Shown in pieces: positions 54,011 through 63,648 of a DNA stretch of 64,000 nucleotides. The stretch spans positions 28,512,001 to 28,576,000 of the forward strand of contig NC_064841.1 in the NCBI RefSeq assembly GCF_024166365.1, in the 5' to 3' direction. The stretch is from Elephas maximus indicus (taxonomy: Eukaryota; Chordata; Mammalia; Proboscidea; Elephantidae). The notes beneath the pieces were generated by a model, which saw nothing but the letters and a program-made list of their open reading frames with translations, was not told the origin of the DNA and did no database searches. A program made the translations under genes and the position numbers. The first letter of the stretch is position 1, and each line of letters opens with the position of its first letter.

Positions 54011-54401
54011 ACTTTGTATTACAGGAACAACCTACGTTTTCTGCACATGCTATATGTCCATCATGGTTTGGCTGGGTGCTCTGGTCCACATCCTCTTTAC
54101 TCTAGTAATGTCAGAACAAGCATTATCTGGAGCATTGCTAATCACCATAGCAGAGAAAAAGAGCAAATGGAAAATAGACAATCTCAAATTGGATCATAAA
54201 GCTTCTTCCCAGATGTGACACATGTCACTTCCAGTTATATCTCATTGGCCAAAGCAAACTACATGACTCTGCCAGACTCCAGAGGGGTAAGGAGAGCACA
54301 ATCTACCATGCATTTGGAAAGAGAAGGGCCAGAAATATTTGATGAGCCACACTGATGTCTACTTCAGGTAGATCTTAAGGAATAAATAGAGTATTGAAAG
54401 G
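54011..54401. other. Unassigned sequence
   Basis: CACTTCCAGTTATATCTCAT, TGGCCAAAGCAAACTACATG suggest an ancient LTR-like repeat. Not firm. Frame 53969-54199 lacks a domain. Confidence 0.3.
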
Positions 54402-54920
54402 TGTCTTAGTCATCTAGTGCTGCTCTAACAGAAATACCACAAGTGGATGGCTTTAACAAAGAGAAATTTATTTTCTCAAAGTCTAGTAGGCTAGAAGTCC
54501 AAATTCAGGGTGTCAGCTCCAGGGGAAGGCTTTCTCTCTCTGTTGGCTCTGGAGGAAAGTCTTTCTCATCAATCTTCCCCTGGACCAGGAGCTTCTCCGC
54601 ACATGAACCCTGGGTCCAAAGGACGTGCTCTGCTTCTGGTGCTTCTTTCTTGGTAGTATGAGGTCCCCACTCTCTGCTTGCTTCCCTTTCCTTTTATCTC
54701 TTGTAGGATAAAAGGCGATGCAAGCCACATCCTGGGGAAACTCCCTTTACCTTGAATCAGGGATGTGACCTGAGCAAGGGTGTTACATTCCACCCTAATC
54801 CTTTTTAACCACGGACAGAGATTATGATTTATAACACATAGGAAAATCACAAAATGGAGGACAAACACACATTACTGGGAATCATGACCTAACCAAGTTG
54901 ACACAAGTCAATCCATGATA
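54402..54920 (-). mobile_element. ERVL/MaLR-type solo LTR, antisense
   Basis: TGTCTTAGTCATCTAGTGCT opens and AAGTCAATCCATGATA closes (CA mutated to TA). GGACCAGGAGCTTCTCCGCA and CTTCTTTCTTGGTAGTATGA correspond to one of the duplicated units of the LTR at 52826. Flanks AAAGG (54397-54401) and ATAGG (54921-54925) match four of five. Poly-A follows at 54929-54948. Confidence 0.93.
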
Positions 54921-54949
54921 ATAGGTAAAAAAAAAAAAAAAAAAAAAAG

Positions 54950-56330
54950 AACACTGTTGAAATTGAAGGAATAACAGGAGCAGAGATATGGAAGGGTAGA
55001 TGGTATGGCTTAAGCAGAGAGTACCCTGAACAAAGAAGTGGGAGATGAGGTTAGAAAGAAGACTGCATTTAGTAATAGGAAGCCATGATAATTAAATAGT
55101 TTGGACTTATAATATGGGATAAAGTGAACAATTTTGAATTGAGGATGGATTTTCAGTAAAAGATTGAAAAGATAGGATTAAAGAGATAGGACAATGGGAA
55201 ACTATTGTAATAGAGAAGAGTAGATAAAGGTTTAAACTAGGGAAATGAAAATGGAGACAGGATAATGGAGGCTGGGGTCTTTGGAGGCACAATTGGATCT
55301 GAAGTAAGAATAGTGAAAATTATCCCATTTTCTTCTATTCTGGATAACTGGAAGAATGGTGGTGACATTTCATAAGCCATGTTATGGGTTAAATTTTATC
55401 TCCCAAAATACATGTTGGAATCCTAACCCTTATACTGTAGATACAATCTAATGTAATGTAATCATCTTCCATAATGCAGCCTAATGTAATATAATCAATC
55501 AGTTGAGATCACACAAGTGTAGGCTGGATCCAAAACCTAATCACCTTTGAATTATATAAAGAGCGGCATAGTCACCGATATGTGCGTTCATACACTGGGA
55601 AGACAGATGCCATGTAAGGCTCTCCAAGAACTAAGAAATGCCCAGGGCTACTGACAAGGAAGGAATTGACATGGCTGAAGCCCTAATTTGGACTTCTATT
55701 CTCCAGAACTGTAAGAAAACAAATTTCTGTTCTTTAAAGTCACCCACTTTTGGTATTTCTGTTACAGTACCACTAGGAAACTAATATAGGACATGAAGGA
55801 CAACATGGGAGAAATTAATAACATTGCTTCTAAAAATGCTAAATTCTAAAAGAGATGAAAGTACATTTGAGTTTAGAGTAAAAACAACTCAGAAATTTCT
55901 GTGTAGCACTCAAGAATGGAGACAAGACTGCACTTAGAAATCCGTAAGTCAACATCAGATTGGTGACACTGAAGCCATGAGAGTGGTTGAAGTTGCCCAA
56001 GGAGAGACTACCAAGTTAGAAGAAGACTGAGGACCAAACTTTGCAGAATACCTACATTTAGGGAGCATACGGAATGTAACAGAACCTATTCAAGAAAACC
56101 AAGAAGGGCCTATCAGAGACAAAGCATGCGCACCAGCTGCAGGAAGATAGATTCAAGAAAAAGGGAGTGGTCCACAGTGTCAATGCTACCAAGAGAATAA
56201 ATAGGAACAGCATAAAAAGATGCTATTGAACTTGACTATTGAAAGGTGACCCATGAACTTTGGGAAAGCCATTTTAGTAGAGAAGTGGCATTAGAAGGCA
56301 GGGGTTTACAATCTTATGTATTATCGCAAG
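54950..56330 (-). mobile_element. L2 LINE, antisense, split by an LTR
   Basis: 54950-55345: GTGGGAGATGAGGTTAGAAA, CTATTGTAATAGAGAAGAG and GAAATGAAAATGGAGACAGG fit L2 near the ORF end. 55789-56330: AGACTGAGGACCAAACTTTG, GGGAGTGGTCCACAGTGTCA and AATGCTACCAAGAGAATAAA fit antisense L2 RT coding sequence (the QGSVLGP to AAFDTVDH stretch). The LTR at 55380-55788 separates them. Diverged. Confidence 0.6.
55380..55788 (+). mobile_element. MLT1/MaLR-type solo LTR, sense
   Basis: TGTTATGGGTTAAATTTTAT opens and CACTAGGAAACTAATATA closes. Interior: CAAAATACATGTTGGAATCC, TATAAAGAGCGGCATAG, AGATGCCATGTAAGGCTC, CTATTCTCCAGAACTGTAAG, GTATTTCTGTTACAGTACC. The target duplication is too decayed to call. Confidence 0.9.
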
Positions 56331-57105
56331 AAAGGAAAATAAGCAAATAAAGAAGTTTTTTTTTTTTTTGGTAAGTTTGGGAGTGAAAAGAAGGTGAGCT
56401 ATGGGAAAATAGCTCAAGAGAAAGGCAGAGTTTCTGGAAAGTTTAGCTGCATAACTAGGCGTGCCATTTTATACACTTCCTTTAGAGCAAAGGTTTTGGT
56501 TAGAAATAAATTATGCTAAAACCTAACTATGACTCTTGGTGAATTCTAAGGTGCATCATCAGTACCTTGTAGGCATGGCCAAGGAAATTCCACAAAAGTG
56601 GGTACAGATTCAAGAGGGACCAATCAGAATCAGCCCCGGGGTTGTGGCTGGAGCAACCCAAAAGAGGGTACATGCTGCTGGGTTTAGAAGGTGGCAGAAT
56701 ATAAGCCGAAAGCTGCTCGGGGTCATCTTTTCCATGACATGTATTGAACAGAGGTGAGAGAGACAAACTACTAATATAGAAGTGTAATCCCAATGTACCC
56801 CTGCTTCTAGCTGTGCCTGAAGCAAGATATAAGTCTGTATTTTTAATTATATAAGTTAATCAATTTCTCCTTTTTGTTAAAACTAGTTTTAGTTGGGCAT
56901 TCTGTCATTTGCAACTGAAAGAATCCTAATACATAACATCACCTAAAGCCATGTATGCAGGCTCTCAACAAGTACCTCCTCCATCACCAGCAGGATTTTA
57001 AAGAAACTAACATTTACTAAAATATGTGAAGCTGTGATTATGAGAAATTCTGAATAGAACTGAATGTAATGTTTGTTTTACCTCAGACCAGTAATGGGTT
57101 TAGCT
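56331..57105. other. Probable ancient LTR-like repeat, otherwise unassigned
   Basis: 56500-56940 has GGGACCAATCAGAATCAGCC, TCAATTTCTCCTTTTTGTTA, TTTTAGTTGGGCATTCTGTC and TTTGCAACTGAAAGAATCCT, resembling the end of an old mammalian LTR. Poly-T at 56356-56369. Confidence 0.45.
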
Positions 57106-57485
57106 GGGTTGTTAATTGCCATTGAGTCAGCCCCAACTCATGGCCACCCCATGCACAACAGAATGAAACACTGCCTGGTCCTGCACCATCCTCACGACGG
57201 CTGTCATGCTTGAGTTCGTTGTTGTGGCCATTGTGTATTTTGAGCGCCTCCCAGTCTAGGGGCCTCGTCTTCCAGCAGTATATCATACAATGTTCTGTTG
57301 AAATCCGTAGGGTTTTCACTGGCTAATTTTTGGAAGTAGATTGCCAAAAATCTTTCTTAGTCTGGAAGCTCTGCTGAAGCCTGTCCACCACACGTGACCC
57401 TGTTGGTATTTGAAATATACCTGGCATCGCTTCCAGCATCACAGCAACATGCGAGCCATCACAGTAGGGCAAACTGATAGACGGG
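57106..57485 (-). mobile_element. Second-family SINE/RTE-tail repeat, antisense
   Basis: TTGTTAATTGCCATTGAGTC, AGCCCCAACTCATGGCCACC, CTGCCTGGTCCTGCACCATC, TGGAAGTAGATTGCC, AAGCTCTGCTGAAGCCTGTC, CATCACAGCAACATGCGAGC. A block at about 57192-57300 (GCTTGAGTTCGTTGTTGTGG onward) is RTE-like rather than standard SINE body, suggesting a composite or variant copy. Confidence 0.85.
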
Positions 57486-58439
57486 TAGTACAGCCTCATT
57501 GTAGGAATAGGGAAAAGGTTGCAGTAAGATCAACTTTAACTTTGGACTCATCAGTGTACGTTGTCGTCTTTGAGATAAAGTTATGGAGAGAGTATGCATC
57601 AGATTACTTGGTTGCTGCTTTCCTCAAAGGGAGTCTTCTAAAAAAATAGATAATGACATTGCCACTGCCAAAAGGATAACATCTTTGATCTTTTTAAAGG
57701 AAAAATTTTTCATCTTTATGATATTATTGCAAGGTTCAAAGATCTAAAAGGATCTCTCCCCCCACACACTGCCTGAGCTGGTCTTCCTTATTTGTTTTTG
57801 GATTAGTTCCCAGTTGACATCAGACACAGCGGCAAGACCCTTTCCTCTTTTGTGGTATTAGGCAGCATCAATTTGTGAGTTGTAAATACCCAAACTCTCT
57901 CCTCAAGATTAGCCTTAACTAAATAGCCCTGAGGAATTGCAGAATTAAAAAAAAAAAAAAAAACTAACTTCCAAAAGGAGCAGGAAGCAGCTTGTCCATA
58001 ATAAATCACCAGCAAGCAAGTGTTCTGAGGAGGAAAAGGTTGATATTCATAGTGGTGGCATTTTTCTTTCAACAAAAAGATCTTTCAGTGAATTTGGAAC
58101 TGATGGCCTTGGAAACCCAGGAAGCTAAGAATTTGAATGGCAGGGACTTAAGAAGAAATGCTATTGTGTTTTAGATACTTCAGCATCCTTCTTCCTCTAA
58201 TTAGGAGGTAGCTGCATTCAAATGTCCAAATCATCTACAGCGTTTGTAAGCCTCACACATCTCAAGCCACAGTTCACTTTTTGTTTATATGTCAAGGAGT
58301 TTGACTAATCCATTTAATTATCAATGGGAATGAAAGAATCAATGGAAATAAAATTGTGGCATGACAAATGGTTGTTCTTTGGGTCCTGCATGTAATTATA
58401 TAGAACGTTTATTAATACATTATCATATATTACAGAGAA
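57486..58439. other. No gene recognised
   Basis: Mixed unique sequence. Poly-A at 57945-57962. Frames 57803-58075 and 57992-58174 lack domains. Confidence 0.45.
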
Positions 58440-58605
58440 AAAGGCAATAGCCTGGGGGGACCAGAAGACTGGTTCTTAGTCCTTGCTTTACTGCTAACCA
58501 GTTTAGAACCAAGGATAAATAAGCTAATCTCTAAGAGTCTTAGTTTCCTTTTCTATTCCAGGAAGCTATTGGGGAGGATTCTACAGAGACTTTGGTCTCA
58601 AGTAC
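58440..58605 (+). mobile_element. MIR, sense
   Basis: AGAAGACTGGTTCTTAGTCC, TTGCTTTACTGCTAACCAGT, TCTAAGAGTCTTAGTTTCC follow MIR head-to-core order. Confidence 0.75.
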
Positions 58606-58611
58606 TCTTGT

Positions 58612-59130
58612 CCCAAGTTACTATTATAACAAATCACCACAAACTTATTCATTTAAAATAACAACAAATTTATTATACTCGTGGATTCTATAGGTCAGAA
58701 ACTCAGGCCGTGCTCAGCTGGGCAATTCTTCTGATCCTCGGGGCAATTACTGAGGTCACTCAAAGATGCTCATCTGGCAGATGAAGTGGTCTGGAGGATC
58801 CAAGACAACTTCACTCACGTGTCTTGGTGGGGATGAGCTCAGTCCGCCAACTGGAGCATCTGCCCATGACTTGTCCAGTATCATGGGCTCTCCATGGTGG
58901 TCTCAGGGTGGTTAGATTTCTTACTTGGTAGCTGGCTCTCCCAGAGCAAACATCCCAAGAGAACCAACTGAGTCTAACCTAGCACTGGAAATCACACACC
59001 ATCAACTTTTACTGCAATCTATTTGTCACGAGACTGCCCAAATTCAAGAACAAAGACCATGGAGTCCATCTTTTCACAAAAGCAGTGCCAAAGAATTTTG
59101 CAGCCATGTTTTAAAATGACGGCACCTACT
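58612..59130 (-). mobile_element. MLT1J-like MaLR LTR, antisense
   Basis: TACTATTATAACAAATCACC, ACAACAAATTTATTATACTC, GTGGATTCTATAGGTCAGAA, CACTCACGTGTCTTGG, GGGCTCTCCATGGTGGTCTC, GAGCAAACATCCCAAGAGA and CAATCTATTTGTCACGAG follow the order of MLT1J-type LTRs in reverse. Old; ends not clean. Confidence 0.82.
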
Positions 59131-59179
59131 CATAAGGTTTCAAATATTATTTGTCATCATTCTTCTACAACACAGTGTG

Positions 59180-59815
59180 TCCATTCCTATATTTCATTAA
59201 TTCATTCATTCATCAAGTATTTTAGTCCCTATTCTGGGTCAGAGGACAGTGGTGGTTCACCACCATCAGGCCGTCAGGGGAGGTTTGCATGTTGCTATGA
59301 TGTTAAATAGGTTTCAGCAGAGTTTCCAGACAAAGATGGACTAGGAAGAAATGCCTGGCTATCTACTTCTGAAAATCAGTCAGTGAAAACCTGATGGATC
59401 ACAATGGTCTGATTTGTAACTGGTCACGGGGATGGTGCCTGACTGAGCAGCATTTTATTCCATTGTACATGGGGTTGTCATGAGTTGGGGGCTGACTTGA
59501 CAGCAGCTAACAACAACTCTGAGTCAGGCGTAGTGAGTAGTGCTACAGAAAAAGCTACGAGCAGAACAGAAACATAATCCCCGCCCTCATGAAGTTTATA
59601 GTCCAATGGGGGACACACCCACCAATCAAATGCAGAAAAGTATAAAATTATAAACTCTGCTAAGTGCTACAAAGGAAAAGCCTAGGGATCACTCACTGCA
59701 GGTACATAGCAGAGAGACCTGGTTCAATCAAGAAGCAGGGGAGGCTTCCCTGTGGAAGGAATATTCACTTTGATATCTAAAGAATAAATTGGAGTTGGCT
59801 AGGCAAAGGGTCAGA
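59180..59815 (-). mobile_element. L2 LINE 3' end, antisense, split by a SINE
   Basis: Left: TTCATTCATTCATCAAGTAT and TTTAGTCCCTATTCTGGGTC. Right: CCGCCCTCATGAAGTTTATA, GTCCAATGGGGGACACAC, GGGGAGGCTTCCCTGTGGAA. Together they give L2 in reverse. A second-family SINE lies between (59243-59517). Confidence 0.82.
59243..59517 (+). mobile_element. Second-family SINE, sense, decayed head, TSD in L2
   Basis: GGAGGTTTGCATGTTGCTAT, GGTTTCAGCAGAGTTTCCAG, GAAGAAATGCCTGGCTATC, GGATCACAATGGTCTG, GTCACGGGGATGGTGCCTG, GGGGGCTGACTTGACAGCAG and CTAACAACAA. The head is degenerate. TCTGGGTCAG (59233-59242) and TCTGAGTCAG (59518-59527) match nine of ten. Confidence 0.92.
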
Positions 59816-60945
59816 AGCCCTGGTGGAGTGGTGGTTAAATGCTCGGCTGCTAACCAAAAGGTCGGTGGTTCGAGCCCACCTGCCACTCCATGGGAGAAAG
59901 ATGTGGCGGTCAGCTTTCAAAAAGTCTGTTTTGTTGGGTGTCATCGAGTCAGTTCCAATTCGTAGTGACCTTATATACAACAGAATGAAACACTGCCCGG
60001 TCCTGCACCATCTTTAGAATTGTTGCTATGTTTGAGCCCATTGTTGCAGCCACTGTGTCAATCTATCTCGTTGAGGGTCTTCCTCTTTTTTGCTCTCTAA
60101 CTTACCAAGCATGATGTCCTTCTCCAGGTACTGGTCCCTCCTGATAACATGTCCATAGCACATGAGACGAAGTCTTGCCATCCCCCCTTCCAAGGAGCAT
60201 TCTGGCTGTACTTCTTCCAAGACACACTTGTTCGTTCTTCTAGCAGTCCATAATATGTTCAGTATTCTTCACAACACCATAATTCAAATGTGTCAATTCT
60301 TCTTTGGTCTTCCTTATTCGTTGTCCAACTTTCGCATGTATATGAGGCGTCTGACGATACCAAGGCTTGGTCAGATGCACCTTAGTCCTCAAAGTGACAT
60401 CTTCGCTTTTTAACACTTCAGAGAGGTGTTTGGCTGCAGATTTACCCAATGCAATGTGTCATCTGGTTTGTTGCTGCACCTTCCATTGGTGTTGATTGTG
60501 GCTCCAAGTAAAATGAAATCCTCGAGAACTTCAATCTTTTCTCCGGTTACCATGATGTTGCTTATTGGTTCAGTTGTGAGAATTTTTGTTATCTTTGTGT
60601 TCAGGTGTAATCCATACTGAAGGCTGTAGTCTTTGATCTTCATCAGTAAGTGGTTGAAGTCCTCTTCACTTTCAGCAAGGTTGTGTCATGTGCATATTGC
60701 AGGTTGTTAACGAGTCTTCCACCAATCCTGATACCTCATTCTTCTTCATGTAGTCCAGCTTCTTGAATTATTTGTTCAGCATACAGATTGAATAAGTATG
60801 GTGAAAGGATACAACCCTGACACATACCTTTCCTGATTTTAAACCACGCAGCATCCCCTTGTTCTGTTTGAACGACTGCCTCTTGGTCTGTGTAAAGACT
60901 ACAGCCTTACAAACCCTGTGGGGGAGCTGTGTCCTGCCCTCCCAA
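59815..60945 (+). mobile_element. AfroSINE split by an RTE insertion
   Basis: Left half: GAAGCCCTGGTGGAGTGGTG, GGTCGGTGGTTCGAGCCCAC, TGGCGGTCAGCTTTCAAAAA. Right half from about 60894: ACTACAGCCTTACAAACCC, TGTGGGGGAGCTGTGTCCTG. The RTE at 59928-60893 lies between. Confidence 0.92.
59928..60893 (-). mobile_element. Bov-B-like RTE, 5' truncated, inside an AfroSINE
   Basis: Tail complement GTTGGGTGTCATCGAGTCAG, then ACCAAGCATGATGTCCTTCT, CATTCTGGCTGTACTTCTTC, TACCATGATGTTGCTTATTG, GAATAAGTATGGTGAAAGGA, ending TCTTGGTCTGTGT. Minus-strand frames 60240-60449 and 60410-60643 are ORF2 post-RT pieces (SEDVTLRTKVHL; DFILLGATIN). Flanks AAAGTCT (59921-59927) and AAAGACT (60894-60900) match six of seven. 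Confidence 0.93.
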
Positions 60946-60972
60946 GTGCCTATCACAGTGATTTTCAGACAG

Positions 60973-61931
60973 TAAACCAAAATCAAACCAGTTGCCATAG
61001 AGTTATTTCAGACTCATAGAGACCCCATGTGTGTCAGAGCAGAACTGTGCTCCATAAGGTTTTCAATGGTGGCCTTTTCAGAAGTACATTGCCAGGCCTT
61101 TCTTCCAAGGTACCTCTGGGTGGATTAGAATTCCCAACCTTTTTTTTTATCATTACTTTTTTAAAATTGTACTTTAAGTGAAAGTTTACAGTTCACTTTA
61201 GTTTCTTATACAAAAATTTATATACACATTGTTGTGTGACCCTAGTTGCTCTCTCTATAATGTGACAGCACACTCCTCCTTTCCACCCTATATTTCCCCT
61301 GTCCATTCAACCAACTCCTGTCCCTTCTTGCCTTCTCATCTTGCCTCTGGACAGGAGCTGCCCATTTAGTCTCATGTATCTACTTGAGCTAAGAAGCACA
61401 CTCCTCTCAAGTGTCATTTAATGTCTTATAGTCCTGGTCTAATCTTTGTCTGAAGAGTTGGCTTCAGGAATCATTTTAGTTTGGGGCTAACAGAGAGCCT
61501 GAGGGCCATGTCTTCCGGGGTCCCTCCAGTCCCAGTCAGACCTTTCAGTCTGGTATTTTTACTAGAATTTGAGTTTTGCACCCCATTTTTCTCCTGCTCC
61601 ATCAGGGATTCTCTGTTGTGTTCCCTGTCAGGGTGGTAATTGGTGGTAATTGGTAGCCAGTCACCGTCCAGTTTCTTCTGTTCTCACGCTGATGGTGTCT
61701 CTGGTTTATGTGGCCCTTTCTGTCTTTTAGGCTTATATTTTCCTTGTGTCTTTGGTGTTCTTCATTTTCCTTTGCTTCAGGTGGGTTGGGACCAATTGAT
61801 GCATATTAGATGGCTGCTTGCTAGCTTTTAAGACCCCAGACACCACTCACCAAAGTGGGATGCAGAACATAGAATTCCCAACCTTTTGATTACTGGCTGA
61901 GCACTTAACAATTTGTGCCACTCAGGGACTC
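60973..61931 (-). mobile_element. AfroSINE split by L1 copy D
   Basis: Left half: CAGTTGCCATAGAGTTATTT, CAGAGCAGAACTGTGCTCC, GAAGTACATTGCCAGGCCTT, CCTCTGGGTGGATTAGAATT. Right half: GATTACTGGCTGAGCACTTA ending CTCAGGGACTC. The junction sequence TAGAATTCCCAACCTTTT occurs on both sides of the L1. Confidence 0.96.
61144..61869 (-). mobile_element. L1 copy D, 3' UTR only, exact 18-bp TSD
   Basis: GTACTTTAAGTGAAAGTTTA opens the UTR. It ends AGTGGGATGCAGAACA after AAGACCCCAGACACCACTCA. TAGAATTCCCAACCTTTT lies at 61126-61143 and 61870-61887, the longest exact target duplication in the window. 726 bp, severely 5' truncated, no coding sequence. Confidence 0.97.
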
Positions 61932-61990
61932 TTTCTCATAGTGGGTACTCAGTAATTGTTTGCAAATTCAGTGAATGAATGAGTGAATTA

Positions 61991-62283
61991 CTATACATAA
62001 TTTCGATCAGATTATAGGAATATGAAGTGCAGGCATCTGTGCTACATTTTTGAACTCTCAGTGTTTAGCACGCGGTAGGTGGTACCGAATATCGACATTC
62101 CACTGTAAATAAGCTTGCAGCTTTTCATATGTGCATATTTTTGAATGTCAAAGTTAAAAGCTTACAGAGACCATATCTTTAACTTACTTATTATCATCCC
62201 ACTAAATCTATTAAAATGTTTTGTACACAATGCTGATTACATTTTTTTTAAGCACTTTGACTAAATTAGAAACTCATTGGGGC
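61991..62283. other. No recognised feature
   Basis: Unique-looking sequence with no repeat family or frame of note. Confidence 0.4.
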
Positions 62284-62291
62284 AGGACTGG

Positions 62292-62461
62292 AGCCTTGGT
62301 AGTGTAGTTGGTAAGGGTTCGGCAGCTAACCAAAAAGGTTGCAGTTTGAATCCACCAGCTGCTCCTTGGAAACCCTATGGGGCAGTTCTGCTCTGTCCTA
62401 TAGAGTTGTTATGAGTCAGAACCAAATCGATGTCAGTGGGTTTGGTTTTTGGACTTGGAGT
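62292..62461 (+). mobile_element. AfroSINE, sense, 8-bp TSD
   Basis: AGCCTTGGTAGTGTAGTTGG, AGGTTGCAGTTTGAATCC, GGGGCAGTTCTGCTCTGTCC, GAACCAAATCGATGTCAGTG. AGGACTGG lies at 62284-62291 and 62462-62469. Confidence 0.95.
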
Positions 62462-62603
62462 AGGACTGGTGTCTACTTGACATGTGTGTCCCTTATAGTC
62501 TCGGGTACTTGTTTTCTATAAGATCCATGATATGAAATAAAAATGCTTGTAAACTATTTCCTAGGTTCAGAAGTTATTCAGCTATAATAGATAACAATTA
62601 TCT

Positions 62604-63477
62604 TAGGTAAAGGGAAGGACAACACACAATACAGCACAACTGGACTAAACCAAAAGCTAAGAAGTTTCCTGAATACAGCCAAACACTTCGAGGGACAGAG
62701 TAGCAGGGCGGGGGTCTGGGACCATGGTTTCCGGGGATATCTAGGTCAATTGGCATAACAAATTTTATTAAGAAAATGTTCTGCATCCCACTTTGGTACG
62801 TGGTGTCTGGGGTCTTAAAAGCTAGTAAGTGGCCATCTGAGATGCATCAATTGGTCCTAACTTACCTGGAGCAAAGGAGAATGAAGAACACCAAAGACAA
62901 GGAAAATATGAATCCAAGAGACAGACAGGGCCACATAAGCCAGAGACTCAATTAGCCTGAGACCAAAAGAACTAGATGGTGCCTGGCTACCACTACTGAC
63001 TGCCCTGGCAGGGAACATTACAGAGAATCCCTGAAGGAGCAGGAGAAAAATGGGGTACAGAACTCAAATTCTAGTAAAAATACCGGACTTAAAGGTCTGA
63101 CTGGGACTGTAGGGATCCCAGAAGACATGGCCTTTGGACTCTCTATTAGCCCAGAACTGAAACCATTTCCAAAGCCAGTTCTTCAAAGATTAGACTGGAC
63201 TATTTTTTAAGACATAAAGTGATAGTTGTGAAGAGTGTGCTTCTTAGCTCAAGTAGATACATGAGACTAAATGGGCAGCTCCTGTCTGGAAGCGAGGCGA
63301 GAAGGCAAAAAGGGACAGGAGCTGGTTGAATGGACACAGCAAATGCAGGGTGGAAAGGAGGAATGTGCTGTCACATTATAGGGAGAGGAACTAGGGTCAC
63401 ATAACAATGTGTATATAAATTTTTGTATGAGAAACTAACTTGAACTGTAAACTTTCACTTAAAGCACAATAAAAAAA
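62604..63477 (+). mobile_element. L1 copy E, 3' UTR, sense
   Basis: GAATATCTAGGTC-type sequence (GGATATCTAGGTCAATTGGC), GGTGTCTGGGGTCTTAAAAG, ACTTTCACTTAAAGCACAAT and AATAAAAAAAAA end the element. It is the reverse complement of the UTR in copies A to D. AATTATC at 62596-62602 and 63478-63484 is a possible short duplication. The 5' limit is approximate. No coding sequence. Confidence 0.92.
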
Positions 63478-63511
63478 AATTATCCAGAAAATATTTGTAT
63501 TATTATACACA

Positions 63512-63648
63512 TATGGCACAGTGGTTAAGAGCTTGGCTGTTCGAATCCACCAGCTCCTCCTTGAAAACACTGTGGGGCAGTTCTACTCTGTCGTATAGGG
63601 TTGGTATGAGTTGGAATCCACTCGACAGCAATGGGTTTGGCTTTTTGT
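63512..63648 (+). mobile_element. AfroSINE, sense, head deletion
   Basis: ATGGCACAGTGGTTAAGAGC, then TTGGCTGTTCGAATCCACC: the segment between the A and B boxes (CTAACCAAAAGGTCGGCAG in other copies) is deleted. GGGGCAGTTCTACTCTGTC and GAATCCACTCGACAGCAATG follow. The loss removes the anticodon arm equivalent. Confidence 0.94.

Larger units (their letters stand above)
60946..61990 (+). mobile_element. L2 3' terminus scraps around a SINE
   Basis: AAGTGCCTATCACAGTGATT lies left of the SINE. TCATAGTGGGTACTCAGTAA, TTGTTTGCAAATTCAGTGAA and TGAATGAGTG lie to its right. In order they give an L2 3' terminus. The match is short. Confidence 0.55.

Noticed and set aside
2876..63648. Functional tRNA genes at SINE heads
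   Set aside because: The tRNA-Asn-like and tRNA-Gly-like heads are fused to SINE bodies, and their arms are degenerate.
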